Positions 8,371 through 17,439 of a stretch of DNA of 64,000 nt are shown here, piece after piece. The DNA is taken from contig JBNKEE010000010.1 of NCBI GenBank assembly GCA_050288625.1, positions 1 to 64,000 of the forward strand, written 5' to 3'. Under the pieces are notes generated by a model. The model did no database searches. It had not been told where the DNA came from and saw only the letters and a list, made by a program, of their open reading frames with translations. This DNA comes from JAAGZL01 sp050288625. Lineage in GTDB: Bacteria > Pseudomonadota > Gammaproteobacteria > Chromatiales > Chromatiaceae. The position numbers and the translations under genes were made by a program. Position 1 is the first letter of the stretch; each line of letters opens with the position of its first letter.

Positions 8371-9648
8371 ATGAGAATCTTCGAAGACATGGAATCAAAT
8401 GTACGCGGATACGTACGCTCATTCCCAGTCGTATTTGATACAGCACAAGGCGCTTATCTTTTCGACGAGCAAGGTAACCGTTATATAGACTTTTTCGCTG
8501 GCGCGGGCACTCTTAACTATGGCCATAACAATCCGGTAGCCACAAAAGCTATCGTGGAATATCTGCAAAACGACGGCATAGTGCACGCCTTGGACAAAGC
8601 AACGGTGGCCAAGCGAGCCTTTTTGTATAAGTTCAGGGATACCATCCTGGCGCCCAGAAACATGGAATACAAGATACAGTTTACCGGCCCAACTGGCTCC
8701 AATGTGGTTGAAACATCGCTCAAACTGGCTCGTATGGTCAAACGCCGCTCAAACATCATCGCCTTTACCAACGGTTATCACGGACTCACCATGGGTTCTC
8801 TGGCCGTAACCGGCAATGACTTCTACCGCGACGAGTCTTACGGCGCACGCAACAATGCAGACAGCCTGCCTTATGACGGCTATTTCGGACCAGACACAGA
8901 TACCATTGAATATCTGCGCAAGATGATAAGCGACGGCAGCAGCGGCATCGACACTCCTGCCGCCATCATCGTTGAAACCATACAGGGCGAAGGTGGGATA
9001 AATGTAGCCAGCCTGGACTGGCTGCGCAAGCTGGAACAACTGTGCCGCGACTTTGACATACTTTTGATCATTGATGACATCCAGGTCGGTAACGGGCGCA
9101 CTGGCACCTTCTTCAGCTTCGAAGAGGCTGGAATCAAGCCAGACATGATCACCTTGTCGAAATCCATTGGTGGCGGCCTGCCTATGGCAATCCTGTTACT
9201 ACGCCCAGAGCTAGATCAGTGGAAACCGGGAGAACATACAGGAACCTTCCGCGGAAACAACTTGGCATTCGTTGCCGCCACAGAACTCCTAGCATACTGG
9301 GATAATGACGAACTTTCCAAGTCTATCGCCTACAAAAGCAACATCATGCAGCAGGAGCTAGAAAAGATTGCTGACAGACATCCAGAGTGGAATCTAAAAG
9401 TTAGAGGGCGAGGCATGGTCTGGGGTCTGGAGTTACCACAACACGGCTTGGCAGGTGAAGTATCAACCAGGGCATTTGAAAACGGCCTGGTGATAGAGAC
9501 CGCGGGGTCGGATGATCAGGTCGTAAAATTCCTGCCACCTCTGATAATAGAGGAAGATGTCCTGAGAGAAGGCCTAAAAATAATAGATGACGCCGTCGCT
9601 TCCCTGATCCAGGAAAAGGAACTCGCTAGAAGAGGAGATCCGCTATGA
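8371..9648 (+). CDS. ectB: Diaminobutyrate-2-oxoglutarate transaminase EctB
   Basis: Class III PLP aminotransferase of 425 residues that makes L-2,4-diaminobutyrate from aspartate semialdehyde with glutamate as donor. The PLP lysine is Lys264 in TLSKSIGGGLPMA, and DDIQVGNGRTG precedes it. I placed the start at ATG 8371 (MRIFEDMESNVRGY, the standard EctB N terminus) with an ACGAGG site upstream; the frame is open to 8272 but that part overlaps ectA. The stop overlaps the ectC start by four bases (ATGA). Confidence 0.96.
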   Translation: MRIFEDMESNVRGYVRSFPVVFDTAQGAYLFDEQGNRYIDFFAGAGTLNYGHNNPVATKAIVEYLQNDGIVHALDKATVAKRAFLYKFRDTILAPRNMEYKIQFTGPTGSNVVETSLKLARMVKRRSNIIAFTNGYHGLTMGSLAVTGNDFYRDESYGARNNADSLPYDGYFGPDTDTIEYLRKMISDGSSGIDTPAAIIVETIQGEGGINVASLDWLRKLEQLCRDFDILLIIDDIQVGNGRTGTFFSFEEAGIKPDMITLSKSIGGGLPMAILLLRPELDQWKPGEHTGTFRGNNLAFVAATELLAYWDNDELSKSIAYKSNIMQQELEKIADRHPEWNLKVRGRGMVWGLELPQHGLAGEVSTRAFENGLVIETAGSDDQVVKFLPPLIIEEDVLREGLKIIDDAVASLIQEKELARRGDPL

Positions 9649-10061
9649 TAGTGCGCCGGCTGGATGAGATTATTGATTCTGAGAGGGACATCGTGGCTGA
9701 AAACGGCAACTGGGTCAGCCGCCGACTTCTGCTAAAGCACGAGGGCATGGGGTTTTCATTTCACGACACAACAATCTTTGCCGGCACCGAGACCTATATT
9801 CATTATAAGAACCATCTCGAAGCAGTATATTGCGTCGACGGAAAAGGTGAAATAGAAGATCTCGAAACCGGAAAGATCCATCCAATATCTGATGGCACCA
9901 TGTACGCGCTAAACGGACACGAACGACACTATCTGCGTGCAGTAGAAGACATGCGCATGATCTGTGTATTTAACCCCGCCCTGACCGGAACCGAAGTGCA
10001 TGATCAGGAAGGCGCCTATCCACTAATTGAAGACACAACAGACTCAGCAAAGCCTGTGTAA
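9645..10061 (+). CDS. ectC: L-ectoine synthase EctC
   Basis: Cupin-fold cyclase of 138 residues that closes N-gamma-acetyl-diaminobutyrate to ectoine. Recognised by the N terminus MIVRRLDEIIDSERDI, then YCVDGKGEIEDLETG and YALNGHERHYLRA, which hold the metal and substrate residues (Glu, Tyr, His). It starts in the ectB stop (ATGA overlap). No ectD hydroxylase gene follows, so the product here is ectoine and not, from this cluster, 5-hydroxyectoine. Confidence 0.96.
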   Translation: MIVRRLDEIIDSERDIVAENGNWVSRRLLLKHEGMGFSFHDTTIFAGTETYIHYKNHLEAVYCVDGKGEIEDLETGKIHPISDGTMYALNGHERHYLRAVEDMRMICVFNPALTGTEVHDQEGAYPLIEDTTDSAKPV

Positions 10062-10088
10062 CTTCTTTCCAACTATCTGAGCTCTATT

Positions 10089-10430
10089 ATGGATTCGAAA
10101 GAACGCGAGAAAGTTTCCGAGATTATTCGCAACCAGATAAGCGAACTGGAATCTTCAATTGAAGACCTCTCCGCAGCGAAACAACAAGTTAGCGACCACT
10201 CGGAAAATGATGAAGCCATAAGGGACATTCACTCCACCGCCCAGGTAAATGAAACGACACATCTGCAGATGAAAGAGAAATTAAAACGCCTTTACAATAA
10301 TCTTGACTGGGTTTGGTGCGACCACGGCGGAGAGTGCGAGGAATGTGGACAAAAAATTCCTATTGAAAGGTTAACGATAGTACCAACGACAAGATTGTGT
10401 GTCGATTGCTCCAGTAAGCATGAAGAGTAG
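10089..10430 (+). CDS. DksA/TraR-type zinc finger protein inside the ectoine operon
   Basis: A 113-residue protein with a long charged helical N-terminal part (residues 1-70, coiled-coil-like) and a C4 zinc finger: Cys83, Cys86, Cys104 and Cys107 in ECEECG and RLCVDC, the DksA/TraR arrangement. Proteins of this family reach into the RNA polymerase secondary channel. It is shorter than DksA (about 150) and lacks an obvious DxxDxA coiled-coil tip, so it is not DksA itself. It lies 27 bases after ectC and 73 before the aspartokinase gene, which suggests co-expression with ectoine genes. The target is unknown. Confidence 0.75.
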   Translation: MDSKEREKVSEIIRNQISELESSIEDLSAAKQQVSDHSENDEAIRDIHSTAQVNETTHLQMKEKLKRLYNNLDWVWCDHGGECEECGQKIPIERLTIVPTTRLCVDCSSKHEE

Positions 10431-10503
10431 CAGGCTTATCCTAAAGCCCGATACAAAACAAACAACAGAACAGTCACATAGAAACATTCACAGAAAACCA
10501 TAT

Positions 10504-11940
10504 ATGAGTCATACCGTAGAAAAAATTGGCGGCACTTCCATGTCAAACTATAGTGCAGTACGTGACAACATCATTATCGGCACTAGAAAAAATGGAGATT
10601 ATTACCGGCGCATCTTTGTCGTATCTGCATACGGAGGCATAACCAATTTACTGCTTGAACACAAAAAAACCGATCAACCAGGTATATATGCCCTCTTTAC
10701 CGACGCAGAGGACGAAGACGCATGGCGCAATGCAATAGTGACACTCCGCTATGAATTTCAAGCGATCAACCAACTCCTATTTAAAGATACGCCACAGATA
10801 GCCAAAGCTAACAACTTTATTAACCAGCGCCTCGATGACGCAGAGTCAGTTCTGGACAGCCTGCGAAGTCTTTGCGAACACGGGCACTTTGAACTAAACA
10901 GCCACCTACTAACGGTTCGGGAAATGCTAGCCAGTATCGGAGAAGCGCATAGCGCCTGGAATACCACAGAACTACTAAAGCGTGATGGCGTTAATGCCCG
11001 ATTCGTAGATTTGTCCGGATGGAAGTCAACTCAAACCTATCCACTTGATGAAATGATACGTCAGGCTCTAGTGGATATAGATATAACAAACGAACTACCC
11101 ATAGTTACAGGTTACGCCCACTGCAAAGAAGGATTGATGGAAACCTTTGATCGCGGCTACAGCGAGATGACCTTCAGCCGCATCGCAGTCATTACGGAAG
11201 CAACTGAAGCGATTATTCACAAAGAGTATCACCTTAGCAGCGCAGACCCCAACATAGTTGGAGAAGAACATATCGTCCCTATTGGGCGAACCAATTATGA
11301 CGTGGCAGACCAGCTTGCCAACCTGGGCATGGAGGCCATACACCCACACGCTGCAAAAGGACTCAGACAAAATGAAATACCATTACGGGTAAAGAACACC
11401 TTTGAACCTGAACATGAAGGCACCCAAATTACTGGTGACTATGTCAGCGCCAAACCTTGCGTTGAGATCATAGCTGGACGCCAGCATCTACATGCCATCG
11501 AACTATTCGATCAAGAGATGATAGGCAAGTTTAACGAATATGAAAAAACACTACTGGATATATTCCGCCGCTTTAGAGCAGCAGTAGTTACCAAAGATGT
11601 TAACGCCAATGCCGTGACACATTATCTTGGATGCAATTTAAAAACTGTAAAGCGAGTCATAAGAGTAATAGAAGAAAAGATGCCAGACAGTGAAATCAAT
11701 CATCGCAAGGTCTCTCTGGTTTCTGCCATCGGTAGTGATATGCAGGTACCAGGCATTCTTGCCAAGGCGGTCTCAGCATTAGCCGACAGCAACATAAGCA
11801 TACTTGCCATGCATCAATCCATGCGACAGGTAGATATGCAATTCATCATCGAAGAGACTGATTACAACAACGCAGTTAAAGCGCTACACAATCAACTTAT
11901 CGAGCCGCACGACTACGGAGACGCAATATGTGCGATTTGA
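10504..11940 (+). CDS. ask: Ectoine-specific aspartate kinase Ask_Ect
   Basis: Aspartokinase of 478 residues belonging to the special class encoded in ectoine clusters. The N terminus VEKIGGTSMSNYSAVRDNII carries the kinase lysine and glycine-rich motif, and SEMTFSRIAVITEATEAIIHKEYHLSSADP follows (kinase core, cited in pieces: SEMTFSRIA and KEYHLSSADP). Two ACT-type segments occur at the C terminus (KVSLVSAIGSDMQVPG near 407). It makes aspartyl phosphate and feeds aspartate semialdehyde into EctB, probably escaping feedback by lysine and threonine. I start it at ATG 10504; the frame is open further but overlaps the previous gene. Confidence 0.92.
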   Translation: MSHTVEKIGGTSMSNYSAVRDNIIIGTRKNGDYYRRIFVVSAYGGITNLLLEHKKTDQPGIYALFTDAEDEDAWRNAIVTLRYEFQAINQLLFKDTPQIAKANNFINQRLDDAESVLDSLRSLCEHGHFELNSHLLTVREMLASIGEAHSAWNTTELLKRDGVNARFVDLSGWKSTQTYPLDEMIRQALVDIDITNELPIVTGYAHCKEGLMETFDRGYSEMTFSRIAVITEATEAIIHKEYHLSSADPNIVGEEHIVPIGRTNYDVADQLANLGMEAIHPHAAKGLRQNEIPLRVKNTFEPEHEGTQITGDYVSAKPCVEIIAGRQHLHAIELFDQEMIGKFNEYEKTLLDIFRRFRAAVVTKDVNANAVTHYLGCNLKTVKRVIRVIEEKMPDSEINHRKVSLVSAIGSDMQVPGILAKAVSALADSNISILAMHQSMRQVDMQFIIEETDYNNAVKALHNQLIEPHDYGDAICAI

Positions 11941-12021
11941 GAAAGCCTCACAACTGAAGTCAAATTTCATATATACACCAAGCAATATAACAAGACCGAC
12001 CAGAAATCGACCACCATAACA

Positions 12022-13437
12022 ATGAATACCACAATAATAACCAGCAGCTTCCTATTTTCCTTATTACTTTTTCTCATTATCGGCCTTGCCTCAGTAACTA
12101 AAAGCAAGAGGACTTCGGAAGATTATCTGGTTGTTGGGAAGGCGGTACCTGCCTGGCTGGCCGGACTCTCCGCAGTTGCCACAAACAACAGCGGATTTAT
12201 GTTCATCGGTATGATCGGACTTACTTACACCACAGGTCTCTCTTCAATTTGGTTAATGATCGGCTGGATCCTGGGTGATCTGATGGCTTCACTCCTTACA
12301 CTCAGACCAATACACGCCGCATCTCGCTCAGCAAAAGTACACTCTTATGGCGGACTGCTGGCTCACTGGCATGGAGAAAACAACCACATGCTCCGCCGCC
12401 TGATCGGACTAGTCACGGTCTTTCTATTGACCATATATGCCGCAGCCCAACTCAAAGCTGGCAGCAAAGCAACATCGGTATTGCTGGAGTGGGAACCAAC
12501 GTGGGGGATTTGGGTCAGCGCCGCCATTGTATTATTGTACAGCGCGGCCGGTGGGTTGCGCGCCTCCATATGGACCGATGCAGCACAATCACTGGTAATG
12601 CTCCTAGGCATGGCGATGCTGATTGCAGGTGGTATAGATATCGCTGGCGGTTTTTCCGTAGCCATAGAAAAGATGTCCACGATCAGCAGCAACTATCTAG
12701 ACTTGTTCCCTGACACCGATTTGATCGGCATCATACTATTTATTCTTGGCTGGCTACTTGCCGGTATTGGAGTTGTAGGACAACCACATATCGTCATTAG
12801 GTTTATCAGTCTAAATGACTCATCTCAAATAAATCGTATGCGCTTCTATTATTACACCTGGTTTACTCTGTTTTACGGCGCCACCATCGTAGTCGGTCTG
12901 CTAAGTCGTATCACATTCCCGGAAAGCGCGGATTTTGATCCGGAGCTGGCTCTGCCCACAATGGCGCATATGATCCTACCTGATGCATTGGCTGGATTGG
13001 TACTGGCTGCGCTGTTTGCCGCAACCCTCTCCACCGCCGACTCCCTAATCCTCTCTTGTTCGGCTGCCATCACCCGCGACTTTGCTCAACGCCAGGGAAG
13101 AATTCATTCATTGTGGGCCGCAAAAACGATAACGGCCTCTGTTCTGGGTGTCGCAGTATATATAGCCCTTACCGGAACCGAATCCGTGTTCGCACTGGTA
13201 CTTGATGCCTGGGGTCTTCTTGGCTCCGCCTTTGCGCCTTTAGTGATTATCAATGCTACAGGGAAACGCATCTCTCAACACCTGGCTATCAGTATGATTG
13301 TCAGCGGTATCAGCGTCTTTCTATTATGGCAACAGTCAGGCATGGGAGGCAGCGTCTATAGCATAGCCCCCGGTATTCTCGCGGGTATTATGGTATATCT
13401 TTTGGGAAGAAGGCATTTTCTTAGCTCTAATCTTTAA
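12022..13437 (+). CDS. Sodium:solute symporter (SSS family), candidate ectoine/osmolyte uptake
   Basis: A 471-residue inner-membrane protein with about 12-13 hydrophobic segments. SSS/PutP signatures are seen: SEDYLVVGKAVPAWLAGLS near residue 35, then NNSGFMFIG, YSAAGGLRASIWTDAAQS around 175, and ATLSTADSLILSCSAAITRD near 340. The family takes up proline, betaine and similar solutes with sodium. It follows the aspartokinase gene by 81 bases on the same strand, so uptake or recapture of ectoine or another compatible solute is likely by context; SSS proteins are known in other ect clusters. Proline uptake is the main alternative. Confidence 0.88.
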   Translation: MNTTIITSSFLFSLLLFLIIGLASVTKSKRTSEDYLVVGKAVPAWLAGLSAVATNNSGFMFIGMIGLTYTTGLSSIWLMIGWILGDLMASLLTLRPIHAASRSAKVHSYGGLLAHWHGENNHMLRRLIGLVTVFLLTIYAAAQLKAGSKATSVLLEWEPTWGIWVSAAIVLLYSAAGGLRASIWTDAAQSLVMLLGMAMLIAGGIDIAGGFSVAIEKMSTISSNYLDLFPDTDLIGIILFILGWLLAGIGVVGQPHIVIRFISLNDSSQINRMRFYYYTWFTLFYGATIVVGLLSRITFPESADFDPELALPTMAHMILPDALAGLVLAALFAATLSTADSLILSCSAAITRDFAQRQGRIHSLWAAKTITASVLGVAVYIALTGTESVFALVLDAWGLLGSAFAPLVIINATGKRISQHLAISMIVSGISVFLLWQQSGMGGSVYSIAPGILAGIMVYLLGRRHFLSSNL

Positions 13438-13440
13438 GTC

Positions 13441-14607
13441 TTACAAAACAACATCTCGTAATTCCTTTACTAGATCTGGATGCGCATGTTGATACTGGAT
13501 AAGCTCTTCTCTCGACGCATCTATTTGGCTCTCGATTACTTCGCTATCCAGATTTATACCGAAATCATGTGGCGCATGAACACTACCCCAAAGTCGATAG
13601 ATAATAAACTTCCCCAACAGGTTATTATAATGACTGGAATCCAAATACCATTGCGGCAAGGCCTTTAAGTTATCAATAGAAGGAAACGGATCGGTGGTAA
13701 ACCTGGTAATTCTCGAGAAGTCCACGAGATCAACTCCACAACCATCTAAACGATGCTGTCCAGAAATATTCACCAATTCGCGTTTCCAGCCAAAATAACG
13801 CTCTTGAAAATTTAGTGTATTCAATAATAACAACTGACGCACATGCAGGGGTGATATAAAAAGCTTAACACGAACATTCTTACTACACGCATAACCAACT
13901 AATCGATCTAAAGTTGTCATGCTTTCGGCATATGTGCTGGTGTTTCTATTCCTATCTAGCCGTCGAGCAATCAATCTTTCTATCTCTTGGGATTGGACCC
14001 TAGCTCCAATCCGTTTCAGCTTCCTTTTATTTATGGCAATATTTCTTGTTCCATTTAAATAGGCAGAATGGTTTCTGAATAAAGAGCCCACTGCGTTCAT
14101 CAGTGTATCTTTAGACCACAACGCAAACCCCACCCGACGCAGCATGCCAATGAAACACCCCATAAGTGACGAGTCATGATTTACAAACTCAGGGATACTC
14201 GCCCTGTTCGCAGCAACAAACCTACCAAAATCAAGACCGATGATGATATTAGATGGAACATGATAATTCATAGCATAGCGAGTTAATTTATCTAGCTCGT
14301 CAATAGTGCCTCCAGCCAGAGAAAGATTATAGGAGGTACCTAAATACTCTCTAACATCCGGATCATCCACATCAAAGCCAATTTTTACTCTGGAAGTACC
14401 AAGCAGCAATGTATCAGCGCGTATAGCAGGCAGAACTAGTGGCTTTACCGTCCTGTCACCACCCCATACGCGATCACCAAGATATGACACTGCACGAAAT
14501 CCATTTATGCGAAAATAGCCAAATGGATCCAATAGATAACTAATCGACCCCGCAATAAGCAGAACCAAAATGAATGAGATAGCTAGATAACGTAAATATT
14601 GCAGCAT
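13441..14607 (-). CDS. SGNH-like partner protein of an MBOAT acyltransferase
   Basis: A 388-residue protein with one N-terminal membrane anchor (residues 6-26) and a predicted periplasmic domain. LLLGTSRVKIGFD near residue 70 fits SGNH block I with its serine, and LDSSHYNN near 325 fits the DxxH of block V, so it resembles AlgJ/DltD-type partners. The stop of the upstream MBOAT gene is only 2 bases away, so both form one operon. The pair probably transfers acyl groups to a surface glycan, but the substrate is unknown. Its DNA is AT-rich compared with neighbours. The stop lies 3 bases from the stop of the convergent symporter gene. Confidence 0.65.
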   Translation of the reverse strand: MLQYLRYLAISFILVLLIAGSISYLLDPFGYFRINGFRAVSYLGDRVWGGDRTVKPLVLPAIRADTLLLGTSRVKIGFDVDDPDVREYLGTSYNLSLAGGTIDELDKLTRYAMNYHVPSNIIIGLDFGRFVAANRASIPEFVNHDSSLMGCFIGMLRRVGFALWSKDTLMNAVGSLFRNHSAYLNGTRNIAINKRKLKRIGARVQSQEIERLIARRLDRNRNTSTYAESMTTLDRLVGYACSKNVRVKLFISPLHVRQLLLLNTLNFQERYFGWKRELVNISGQHRLDGCGVDLVDFSRITRFTTDPFPSIDNLKALPQWYLDSSHYNNLLGKFIIYRLWGSVHAPHDFGINLDSEVIESQIDASREELIQYQHAHPDLVKELRDVVL

Positions 14608-14609
14608 TA

Positions 14610-16136
14610 CTAAAATTGAAAGTAGATAAACCGCACAGACCCTTGCATGTTGGCCAGCACGGAAAACAACATTAAACTAAGAGCTATTCCCCAAATCAGA
14701 CTTGGTGAAAATCGCAACACTGATGTCCCAGGCAGCAGATCAGCCGAAGTCTGGCTAGGCGGGTTTGAACGTTGATCAATAGCAGTCCAGTAAGACGAAA
14801 AAAACTTCTGTGTGTTTGGCATACCCCAAACTATTACAAACATAACAGCAATCTGGATAACGTCAGATTTGTTGATTATGCTATCGAATATGATCCCGGC
14901 AACATTTCCATCAAGTAACAACAAAACACCTTTGTACATCTTTTCAAAAACCAAGAACGCCGCATCAAGATTTTTGGAACGAAATAAAACACCAAGCATA
15001 ACGGTTATAATGAAAGTCAATGCTACCGACCCCCAAGGACCAAAAAAGTTAAGTTGACGCTTCCATCCAATATAGCTAAGAAAGCTTTCCTTATAGTGGA
15101 CCGCAATCATCAACAATCCCTGCATTCCTCCCCAAACTATAAATGTAGGCCCAATACCATGCCAAATACTCGAAATAAATATTGTTATAACCAACGCGCC
15201 TACACGGCCTACTCTTAATGTTTTTGAGCGAGCCAGTGGAAAGAAAAGGTATTGCCGCATAAACGATCCAAATGAAACATGCCAACGTCGCCAGTAATCA
15301 AAGCGATTTGCAGCACGATAGGGAGAATCAAAATTAATGGGCAGGTTTATATTGAACATGCGGGCCAATCCCACCGCCATATCCGCATATCCGGAAAAAT
15401 CAAAATAAAGCTGCAGCGAGAACCCTAAAGAAGCCCCAAAGGCATCCAATGAAGATATTTGTTGTCCCACATAAACGACCGAATAAACATCATCCACATA
15501 TGGAGAAATACCATCCGCAAGCACAACCTTCTTAAATAGTCCAATAATAAATATAGAAAGCCCAAGTGCTATGTTGTCCCAGCGGCAGGTGCATATATTT
15601 GAGATTCGAAACTGGGGTACTAATTCGCGATAGTGGACAATCGGACCCATTATTAATTGCGGGAAAAAGGTAATAAAGAGGCAATATTCCAGCCAGCCAG
15701 CCTTGCGAAGTCCGCCTCTAAAAGTATCAACAACAAATGCGATTTGTTGGAAGGTAATAAATGAGATCGCCAGCGGGATAAGTATTTCATTTGTAGTGCT
15801 GAATGCAGATGTCATTCCACTGCCAGGATCAAAGAATCCTGCTATCAATACTTTATAATATAACAAGAAAAGGATATTCCCAGTTATTGAGCAAGCTAGT
15901 AATATTTTTCTATATCGTTGATTTGTTTCAATACCCCATGAAATAGAATAATTAAATAGTAGTGAAGCAAACAAAAGCCACAGATACACAGGTTTCCAAC
16001 TAGCGTAAAATACCAAGGATGCGATAAACAACCATACAATAGCGGCTTGCTTTCCCCATTGATTCCCGATCAGATAGAAACCGACAAGGGTAGCGGGCAA
16101 AAATAGGAGGAGAAACTCAAAGGAATTAAAAAGCAT
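14610..16136 (-). CDS. MBOAT family O-acyltransferase (AlgI-like)
   Basis: A 508-residue membrane protein with many hydrophobic segments and MBOAT hallmarks: FDFSGYADMAVGLARMFNI, RWHVSFGSFMRQYLFFPLA and SSIWHGIGPTFIVWGGMQG, the last with the conserved catalytic histidine. AlgI-type members move acetyl groups from the cytoplasm to exported polysaccharides. Here the partner is the SGNH-like protein encoded just downstream. No polysaccharide synthesis genes are adjacent, so the acceptor cannot be named. A 60-base sample of the gene counts 35% G+C, far below nearby metabolic genes, which suggests transfer as an island with the partner gene. Confidence 0.9.
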   Translation of the reverse strand: MLFNSFEFLLLFLPATLVGFYLIGNQWGKQAAIVWLFIASLVFYASWKPVYLWLLFASLLFNYSISWGIETNQRYRKILLACSITGNILFLLYYKVLIAGFFDPGSGMTSAFSTTNEILIPLAISFITFQQIAFVVDTFRGGLRKAGWLEYCLFITFFPQLIMGPIVHYRELVPQFRISNICTCRWDNIALGLSIFIIGLFKKVVLADGISPYVDDVYSVVYVGQQISSLDAFGASLGFSLQLYFDFSGYADMAVGLARMFNINLPINFDSPYRAANRFDYWRRWHVSFGSFMRQYLFFPLARSKTLRVGRVGALVITIFISSIWHGIGPTFIVWGGMQGLLMIAVHYKESFLSYIGWKRQLNFFGPWGSVALTFIITVMLGVLFRSKNLDAAFLVFEKMYKGVLLLLDGNVAGIIFDSIINKSDVIQIAVMFVIVWGMPNTQKFFSSYWTAIDQRSNPPSQTSADLLPGTSVLRFSPSLIWGIALSLMLFSVLANMQGSVRFIYFQF

Positions 16137-16286
16137 TAAAAAGGTTGTCTCTTATAGAACAAATTCGATGGATTATACGGTACCATCAACACGCTTACCA
16201 TGTACTGAGGTGTATGGCGCCTGGATTTAGCCAGGATATATACATTATCTAATTCATATAGTTATAAAGCGGCGCATGCCATAAAA

Positions 16287-17249
16287 ATGCAAAGAACTCT
16301 TTCAATCGCCCCCATGCTGGACTGGACCGACAGGTACTATCGATACTTTGCCCGTCTTCTAACCAGGCACACTATGCTCTATACCGAGATGATCACCACT
16401 GGCGCTCTGCTCCATGGGAATAAGGAACGTTTCCTGCAATTCGACCCTTGCGAACACCCGGTCGCCCTACAGCTAGGCGGTAGCGATCCATCAGATTTGG
16501 CCAAGTGCGCGTATATGGCGCAGGAGCGCGGCTATGATGAGATAAATCTTAATGTGGGATGCCCTTCGGACAAAGTGCAATCTGGACGCTTCGGGGCATG
16601 TCTGATGCTGGAGCCCCAACTGGTCGCAGAGTGCATCCATGCTATGCGGCAAGCGGTTTCTATACCGGTTACTGTTAAGCACCGCATCGGAATAGATCAT
16701 GATGATAGCTACAATACCCTGCACCAATTCGTCACAACCGTCTCTCAGGCTGGATGTGGTATTTTTATCGTCCACGCTCGGAATGCATGGCTGGAAGGAC
16801 TGAGCCCAAAAGAGAATCGAGACATCCCGCCATTGAGGTATGAGATAGTGCATCGCTTAAAGAACGATTTCCCCGACCTAGAGATCATCATAAACGGCGG
16901 GATAAAGTCCTTAGATGCAGCAAAAGAGCAACTTGGACATCTGGACGGTGTAATGATCGGCCGTGAGGCCTATCAAAATCCCTGGATGCTGGCAGAGGCA
17001 GATAAACTTATATTTGGAGATAATCACGCTATCCCTAGCCGCCATGAGATCATTGAAAGGCTTATACCATTTGTGCAAGACGAATTCAGCAAAGGCACAC
17101 CCATCAATCGTATCACTCGCCACATACTTGGGCTGTTTCAAGGGCGACCAGGAGCCAAGGCATGGCGTCGTCATATCAGTGATAACGCCCACCGCGACGA
17201 TGCGGTTCCGGACTTGATTAGAGAGGCTGCACAGATGGTTTCGGATTAG
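16287..17249 (+). CDS. dusA: tRNA-dihydrouridine(20/20a) synthase DusA
   Basis: Flavoenzyme of 320 residues reducing uridine 20/20a in tRNA with NADPH. Dus motifs: SIAPMLDWTDRYYRYFARLL at the start (FMN site), NLNVGCPSDKVQSG at residues 88-100 and FGACLM just after, with the catalytic cysteine at 105. The FTDRHYR-like WTDRYYRYF signature and EMITTGALLHG mark the DusA subgroup. It stands alone between the MBOAT operon and the exporter gene, with 150 bases before it that hold no recognised element. Confidence 0.95.
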   Translation: MQRTLSIAPMLDWTDRYYRYFARLLTRHTMLYTEMITTGALLHGNKERFLQFDPCEHPVALQLGGSDPSDLAKCAYMAQERGYDEINLNVGCPSDKVQSGRFGACLMLEPQLVAECIHAMRQAVSIPVTVKHRIGIDHDDSYNTLHQFVTTVSQAGCGIFIVHARNAWLEGLSPKENRDIPPLRYEIVHRLKNDFPDLEIIINGGIKSLDAAKEQLGHLDGVMIGREAYQNPWMLAEADKLIFGDNHAIPSRHEIIERLIPFVQDEFSKGTPINRITRHILGLFQGRPGAKAWRRHISDNAHRDDAVPDLIREAAQMVSD

Positions 17250-17439
17250 ATTAGATTCTAAAAACATGCACGTAGCTTTTATCGACGTGATCTGCGCCAT
17301 CCATAACTATCATCACCCACCATATCCCCTACAACAGATTGAGTTCGCCTATATGGTTGCGGTAAAACTCGGCGGCCTACTGTTCGGGGTAGTATTATTT
17401 GGCAAGGGAGGAGCGAATCCTCACATGGAGCCAGAGTAT

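Noticed and set aside
10062..13440. Search for ectD (ectoine hydroxylase)
   Set aside because: No dioxygenase motif in any frame of the cluster.
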